64,000 bases of DNA from Siphonodentalium dalli (lineage: Eukaryota; Mollusca; Scaphopoda; Gadilida; Siphonodentaliidae): assembly GCA_032622095.1 (NCBI GenBank), contig CP136069.1, forward strand, positions 153,933,043 through 153,997,042, written 5' to 3'. A program made the position numbers and the translations under genes. Numbering within the stretch: position 1 is the first letter of the stretch; each line of letters begins with the position of its first letter. Positions 58,769 to 64,000 of the stretch are shown here, piece after piece. The notes beneath the pieces were generated by a model that was not told where the DNA came from, ran no database searches, and saw nothing but the letters and a program-made list of their open reading frames with translations.

Positions 58769-58935
58769 CACACACACACACACCCTCACACACACAGACA
58801 CACACCCTCACACACACCCTCACACACTCCCGCCTCACACACGCGTGACACACCATCACCCCCTCACACACACACCCTCACACGCGCGCGCGAAAACACG
58901 CACGCACGCTCGCACACACACGCACGCATTCGCGG
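58769..58935. repeat. (CA)n-rich microsatellite
   Basis: CACACACACACACCCTCACACACACA-type repeats with CCCTC and CGCG interruptions. Confidence 0.92.
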
Positions 58936-59639
58936 GCTGAATAAAGGCACCTGAAGGGAGCCTATTTCAGCTAGTTTCACTACATAGGAAATCACTCCAC
59001 GAGATTTAACGAGAAGTGTGTGTCGATAAAGGTTTATATTCAGAGAAAAGCAAGGACTATAACGTTTATTTACGATGTTTGAAACATGTACTTGTCTCGC
59101 GCCAACCATGTATATGCCGTCACAGGACAGTGTGTGGTTACAACTAGGTAACTAGTCACAAGGCCCGAACACAATTAAATGCGGTATCCTAACTCTCTTG
59201 AAATTTGATACACACATCCATTTGTCATGCTATCTGGAGCCATAATGACAGCACTTCCCTCGTGGATGTGCGTGACGGGGGACATTCGAACCTGACTATA
59301 TTATCTGGCATCGACGATGACATTGGAACATGTCTGCGCCGGAAACCGTAGATTATAGCAATCCGTGATAAAAAGGAAACTGTGCATTGGATTCCATGTG
59401 TCACACGTACTCCACAAATGTGTTTTGTTACGAGATTGAAGATAATAAGGGTTTTTTGGTGCCGTGATAAAACTATGTTTGACAAGTTACATGTACATGT
59501 AACAGTCTGACATTTTCCACGCGGCGTTCAGGGACGGGCGGGGTGGTGATAGGGTGGTGGATGACAGTGATGGTTGGCACACGTGTCTCACCCAACTTTT
59601 GTAAACAAATTCATCAGTTGGATATTTCCCAACTCCACG
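58936..59639. other. No recognised feature
   Basis: No supported open frame or repeat. Sequence 59640-59700 after it repeats the 5785-5850 motif. Confidence 0.4.
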
Positions 59640-59936
59640 CAGGGTTTATTTCCCCTGATGACTCAATAAGACCGCTGCTATCGGCGACATTTTACCCACA
59701 TTTGGTGGAACTCGGCGATATTAAGATATATACCAAGCGAACAGAGCAACATGTTGCCCTCATTAAAGGCACGGGCGGCGCTCGTTGCAGAAATATTCAA
59801 ATCACCATCAACAGAAGGAATACTAAATAGATATATAGTTCTGTTCATATGCCAAACATAATCAGCGCGTAAATAGTATATTGTCGTCAAGACGTACGAT
59901 GGTGTACGCAAACAAGAGCTTCTGTTTACATAACAC

Positions 59937-60142
59937 AACGCCAGTCTATTGGTTAATCACGCACAAATGATATAAACGCTCTTTATTATTTCCATATCAG
60001 GAAAACAATAACAAATAACGCTCTTTATTTTTACCATATCCTGATCTAAACAAAAGCCAGGTTCTGTAACGTTTTTTGCTTTTGTTTACATAACAAAGGA
60101 AAAACATTTGACAATAACATACTGTTTATGCCATATTTCAAC

Positions 60143-60178
<36 letters not shown>

Positions 60179-60180
60179 TT
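59937..60180. repeat. Dispersed repeat R2 copy and (CAA)n tract
   Basis: Inverse of 52825-53000 (AACGCTCTTTATT..CCATATCAGG, TTTTGTTTACATAACA), followed by (CAA)n at 60141-60177. Confidence 0.72.
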
Positions 60181-60189
60181 TCTTCAAAA

Positions 60190-60530
60190 GACGCAGAATC
60201 GATTAATTACCAAAATATAATGCTAACCTCTGACAACTATAGTATAACATTTTCCAAAACCTGTTATATATCAACATTTTTTTCAACACAATTTGGTATC
60301 GAGAGCATCAGTCGGCTCGTCGAATATTTTCTAGGCCGCCCGGGCCAAATATTCAAGGTGGTGAAAAATCATATTTCAAAAATCGATAATATGATAACTC
60401 TGAGCTTTGATGGGTGGGTTCCTCGACTCGAATCAAATATTTGTTTACCCCCACCCCCGAAACCAAATAGATAGTAATTTAGCAGCGTTATTTCGGATTA
60501 TGTATCTCTAGAACCAAAGAACTATATTGC
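60190..60530. repeat. Dispersed repeat family R3, copy 2
   Basis: Same order and orientation as 30230-30610, including CTCTGAGCTTTGATGGGTGG. Confidence 0.72.
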
Positions 60531-61039
60531 GAAGCGGTGTGATTTGCTTCTCAGATTATTCTATCAACAAAAATGTCTAAACGCACATGGACGATAGATA
60601 ACATGCATAGCAAGTCAACACAAGAGTACTAATTTACTGTCAATTTGTTGACTTGTTTAAATAATATCTTTCTTTTGAAGACCATGCATGCAGTAAGTGC
60701 CCTTTTCCACAAAATAAACCGGTGCTTGCAATGGTTCACATACCTAGGTTTTTTATTCAGAGATAGTGTTTTATTTTGTCAACTAAAGACGTCCTGATGG
60801 ACAGAGCAATAAATGCATAACAAAATAAGACAGATTGACTGGAGCGATTATGTTGATATAACTAACAGATTGATTCCCATTTCTCTTTGAGCCTATAGCT
60901 AACTTTCCGATTGATTAATTTTTTGATATGAAATTCTTTGAAGATGTAAATTTAATTTCTGGAAAATTTGGTCTTTAAAATTTGTCAAGGCAATTAGTGT
61001 TCAAATAAACTAGCTCTATAATGCGACCTTAACTGCTAA
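60531..61039. other. No recognised feature
   Basis: AT-rich, no supported feature. Confidence 0.4.
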
Positions 61040-61220
61040 TGGCGCATGCATAAGACATACATGTACGATGCATATGACATATAACAGAGACATGTGATAG
61101 AGATATGGCCCATATTTTCTCATAGAAGACTAGAAAAAAAATAATAGTAAAGAAAATGAATCTCTTCTCGGAACTTTCTGTATATAGTTAGATAGAGACA
61201 CACGTATCATAGTTTATTAT
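61040..61220. repeat. Dispersed repeat R4, inverted copy
   Basis: Inverse of 57945-58100: GACATGTGATAGAGATATGG, ATCTCTTCTCGGAACTTTCTG. Confidence 0.7.
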
Positions 61221-61259
61221 ATACTTGCCCATGATTATAAGGTTTTAGCAGTGAGATAT

Positions 61260-61530
61260 AAGTGATATCCCACTCTAGAGTGATATCCCACTAGTGAGTG
61301 ATATCAGCTTGAAATTTCTGATGTATTGACATTCATTGGGGGCCATAGGCAAGTAACTAAAGTATATAATCAACAGAACATCCACACTTTTTCAGTGGAT
61401 ATGGGTTAAATCTCATTCGTGGTGACAAAACATTTGAATTTCCACTCGTGGCTAAAGCCACTCGTGGAAATTAAATGTTTTGTCATCACTCATGAGATAT
61501 AACCCATATCCACTGAGCAAGTGTGGATAT
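61260..61530. mobile_element. Foldback repeat with central GTGGCTAAAGCCAC
   Basis: ATCCACACTTTTTCAGTGGA + TATGGGTTAAATCTCAT + GACAAAACATTT + TTTCCACTCGTGG on the left returns inverted, giving a near-perfect 150-bp hairpin at 61379-61529. It is preceded by a GTGATATCCCACT tandem at 61260-61305. Confidence 0.8.
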
Positions 61531-61546
61531 CCTCAATATATCTATG

Positions 61547-62565
61547 GCATAGTGGGTATGTTGTCTCACGATGGTGCAATTCATGATAATTTTCGTCGTA
61601 ATTACTATGCCATATGTAGTTAGTTATGTCGCCCGTCGATTTTCTCGCACAATGTGTCTATCAGGCTCTACCAGCGTCGTTGTCAATCATCTCTCGGATT
61701 TATATACCTGAGCAAGTTGACCCGTGAATATTCGAGGTGGTTGATCTTTAGTCAAAATGCCGTCTTATTTTGTATGGAAGTATGCGTACAACTAAATGCC
61801 ACAAAATCAAAAACTCAATTGGGCAACTGTTTAATACGCTTGACATAAATGTAAGTGTATAAACATGCAGTGAGTTCATATAAAAAACGGACTACATCCG
61901 AGTGAATGTGCTCAGCTCCTATATATTGTGGATTGCCGCAATCTAGCAAAATTATGAGCGATCATGTAACTATATAGGTGAGAAGAATACAATATAGCGG
62001 GCTGTTGTGCAGAAATGAACATCCGTGAGACGCAGTGGGTTAACCCTTTACCCAACAAACCGGCCAAAACCGGCCAAATAAAGCTTCAACAGCCTAAAAT
62101 ATCTTCGGTCTGTCTCAATAGAACCATACAAATATGGATATCATTGGAACCGGCTCCTTGACCACATTGTGATAGTTACAGTTATACCCTGTGCCAATGC
62201 ATTCTCTTATATATGCGAGTCGACCATAGGTCGCCTCGCATATATAAGAGAATGCATTGGCCTAAAAAAAATCTTTTTTTAACACTTTTTACCATTTTTT
62301 CTTACATTCTTTAACAATTTTATAATTTTTAATGTGTTAAGCCAATGCATTCTCTTATATATGCGAGGCGACCTATGGTCGACTCGCATATATAAGAGAA
62401 TGCATTGGCACAGGGTCCTTCTGTTGGCTAAAGGGTTAATTGGTCTAAGTAGAATCATTGTGCGAAAAAATCGATGGGCGACATAACTAAACTAACTATG
62501 GCATAATACATACCACGACAACTTGTCATTAAATGCACCACCGTGAGACAACATACCTACCATGC
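61547..62565. mobile_element. 1.0-kb MITE-like element, split by a nested TTAA MITE
   Basis: GCATAGTGGGTATGTTGTCT + CACGATGGTGCA and, about 75 bp further in, GTTATGTCGCCCGTCGATTT pair with AAATCGATGGGCGACATAAC and TGCACCACCGTGAGACAACA + TACCTACCATGC. Inside lies the TTAA element 62044-62435, clearly a later insertion. The target duplication of the outer element is not resolved. Confidence 0.75.
62040..62439. mobile_element. TTAA-flanked MITE with the double-hairpin cassette, copy E (nested)
   Basis: TTAA at 62040-62043 and 62436-62439, long arm on the left (CCCTTTACCCAACAAACCGG), cassette at 62187-62415, short arm GTTGGCTAAAGGG on the right. Very close to copy A in sequence and layout. Confidence 0.88.
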
Positions 62566-63530
62566 AATCGCTACTGTGATACGTGTGCCTCCAGTCATTG
62601 GATAAACTTATCATCTGGAGTCAGAGAGAACAGTCAACAAGAGCATCTGTCACTGAGAGTTTTGTATTCAAATTATTTGCATTGAACCAGAACAGAAAAT
62701 TTTACTATTAAAAGTGATGTGTAACACTCCGCTAGGGTGATCAAATAGAAATGGAGAATACTCTTGTTCAAAGTAGTTATTTTTATAAATATTATATCTA
62801 AATTGACAACACACACCGTCATTCTTATATATTAATTACATGCAGTGACTGCCGATGGCGAAATCGTTTCCGTTAGTTTATCGCCGATAGAAGCGTTCGA
62901 GTAGTAAATATTTACAATTTAGCGCAGTTCAGACAATGTTTCGTATGGAGTGGTACGGTCGATTTGCTTGAGATTTTCGGTGATGTTAGTAGAATGCTAC
63001 ATTCCGCCAGTTGGCATAGCACATGAATACTAACTTATCAGTTTCACGCACCCGAACAAGTACATAATATGTCTTTAACATTACAACATTTATATCGAAC
63101 ATCTAACTTTAAAACAATTTTAAGTGATATATATGCAATACAAATTAAAAGTTTCAAGGGTGTGTTTTTGGTAATAAGAAATGAAGCGTACATTGACGGG
63201 GATCTTTGTTTCCCCCACGCTTCGACAGCATGACCCTAAATGGACAACTTGTCAAACTCTTATACAACAATACTCCAAATATATGGAATTCGATTTGTCA
63301 TATGATCCGCAGATTATTCTCGACACGCGATGAGCAACTTATAATTAATTAATTAATAATAATCAATGAATACATGTAGATGACATCACCCTTTGCACAA
63401 TCATATATATATTATACTGCATAATACACAGTGTACATTGATAATTTGATATGTCATATCATATTCTCATATGTATGCATACTGTCCATAGAAGGATGTT
63501 TTGCTAATTAAACTTATCATTGTTTTATTA
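62566..63530. other. No recognised feature
   Basis: AT-rich, no supported gene or repeat. Confidence 0.4.
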
Positions 63531-63613
63531 ATTAGAATCTTAAAGAGACATTATTTTATTTATTAGAATCTTAAAGAGACATAATTTTATTTATTAGAAT
63601 CTTAAAGAGACTC
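63531..63613. repeat. 37-bp tandem repeat, three copies
   Basis: ATTAGAATCTTAAAGAGACA + TTATTTTATTT three times with minor changes. Confidence 0.85.
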
Positions 63614-63775
63614 AATGTCTTCAAAGTTGGTTCATGCGAAATAACATAAAAGTATACAAAACAACTGTCACCAACAAAGCATTAAAAAAAATAGTTTGAA
63701 TTATTTTCATTATTAATAACTCCCAAATTATGAGATTTTGAATGTCAACATGATGTAAACATTACTGTTACAGCA

Positions 63776-63990
63776 GGGGGGGGGGGGGGGTCGGAAACAG
63801 GATACAGGATACAAGGACCGGGTGGGTGGGTGTCCCCGAGCCCGGAATGCAGATATTTTCTGATGTCATGCAATTTTTTCCCAAAATAATTTCTAAGACA
63901 AATTACAGCTTCAAAATGAATTGAAAATATCAAATTCATATAGTAGTGCATGCTATAGCCTTATACAAGTGAGTGAGGGGGGGGGGGCTC
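63776..63990. repeat. Two G homopolymers around an unrecognised repeat
   Basis: G15 at 63776-63790 and G11 at 63977-63987. GATACAGGATACAAGGACCG between them looks like part of an interspersed repeat, but I cannot place it. Confidence 0.5.
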
Positions 63991-64000
63991 TATATTTTTT

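Overview
This window looks like animal (eukaryotic) DNA, most likely from a lophotrochozoan and probably a mollusc. The genes are split into short exons with GT..AG introns. There is no operon structure. Most of the sequence is transposon, foldback and satellite DNA of kinds familiar from mollusc genomes. The organism is an inference from repeat style and was not tested by any search.

The one host gene I can build lies on the minus strand. It has six well-supported exons plus one possible micro-exon: 42782-42712, 36505-36384, 30962-30788, 14338-14241, (13753-13712), 6446-6345 and 4075-3800. Every exon has a usable AG acceptor and GT donor, all intron phases agree, and the assembled frame is open from an ATG at 42772 to a TGA at 3802-3800 (277 aa, or 291 aa with the micro-exon). 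The product has two closely spaced membrane helices, a basic stop-transfer tail and a C-terminal RHT..C.CQ motif. From memory of the family I read it as TMEM268-like. No other complete host gene is visible. Weak possible exons sit at 1-71 (-), 1485-1710 (+) and 8465-8635 (+).

The introns and flanks are full of mobile DNA. Coding relics are a LINE C-terminus (5073-5564), a CXC-type multicopy transposon-like ORF (9717-10627), a jockey-like LINE ORF1 (16700-17465), Gypsy gag and protease relics (38723-40055) and a second LINE C-terminus (54749-55156). Non-autonomous elements include at least eight TTAA-flanked elements. Four of these carry a shared long hairpin cassette, which is also present in a fifth, differently flanked site. 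There is also a TA-flanked MITE, a tRNA-derived SINE head, and a 1.1 kb LTR element with a 5-bp target duplication. Two large foldback structures have arms made of tandem repeats: 36519-42592 (365-bp units, almost filling the gene's first visible intron) and 45797-51102 (335-bp dimeric units, perfect 10-bp target duplication).

Satellite DNA includes a 34-bp minisatellite (8632-8975), a 122-bp array with a 576-bp higher-order duplication (21360-22830), a telomere-motif satellite (25322-25920), a 59-bp array with a 476-bp higher-order repeat (32404-33995) and several microsatellites. All repeat relations were read by eye; no alignment or database search was run.
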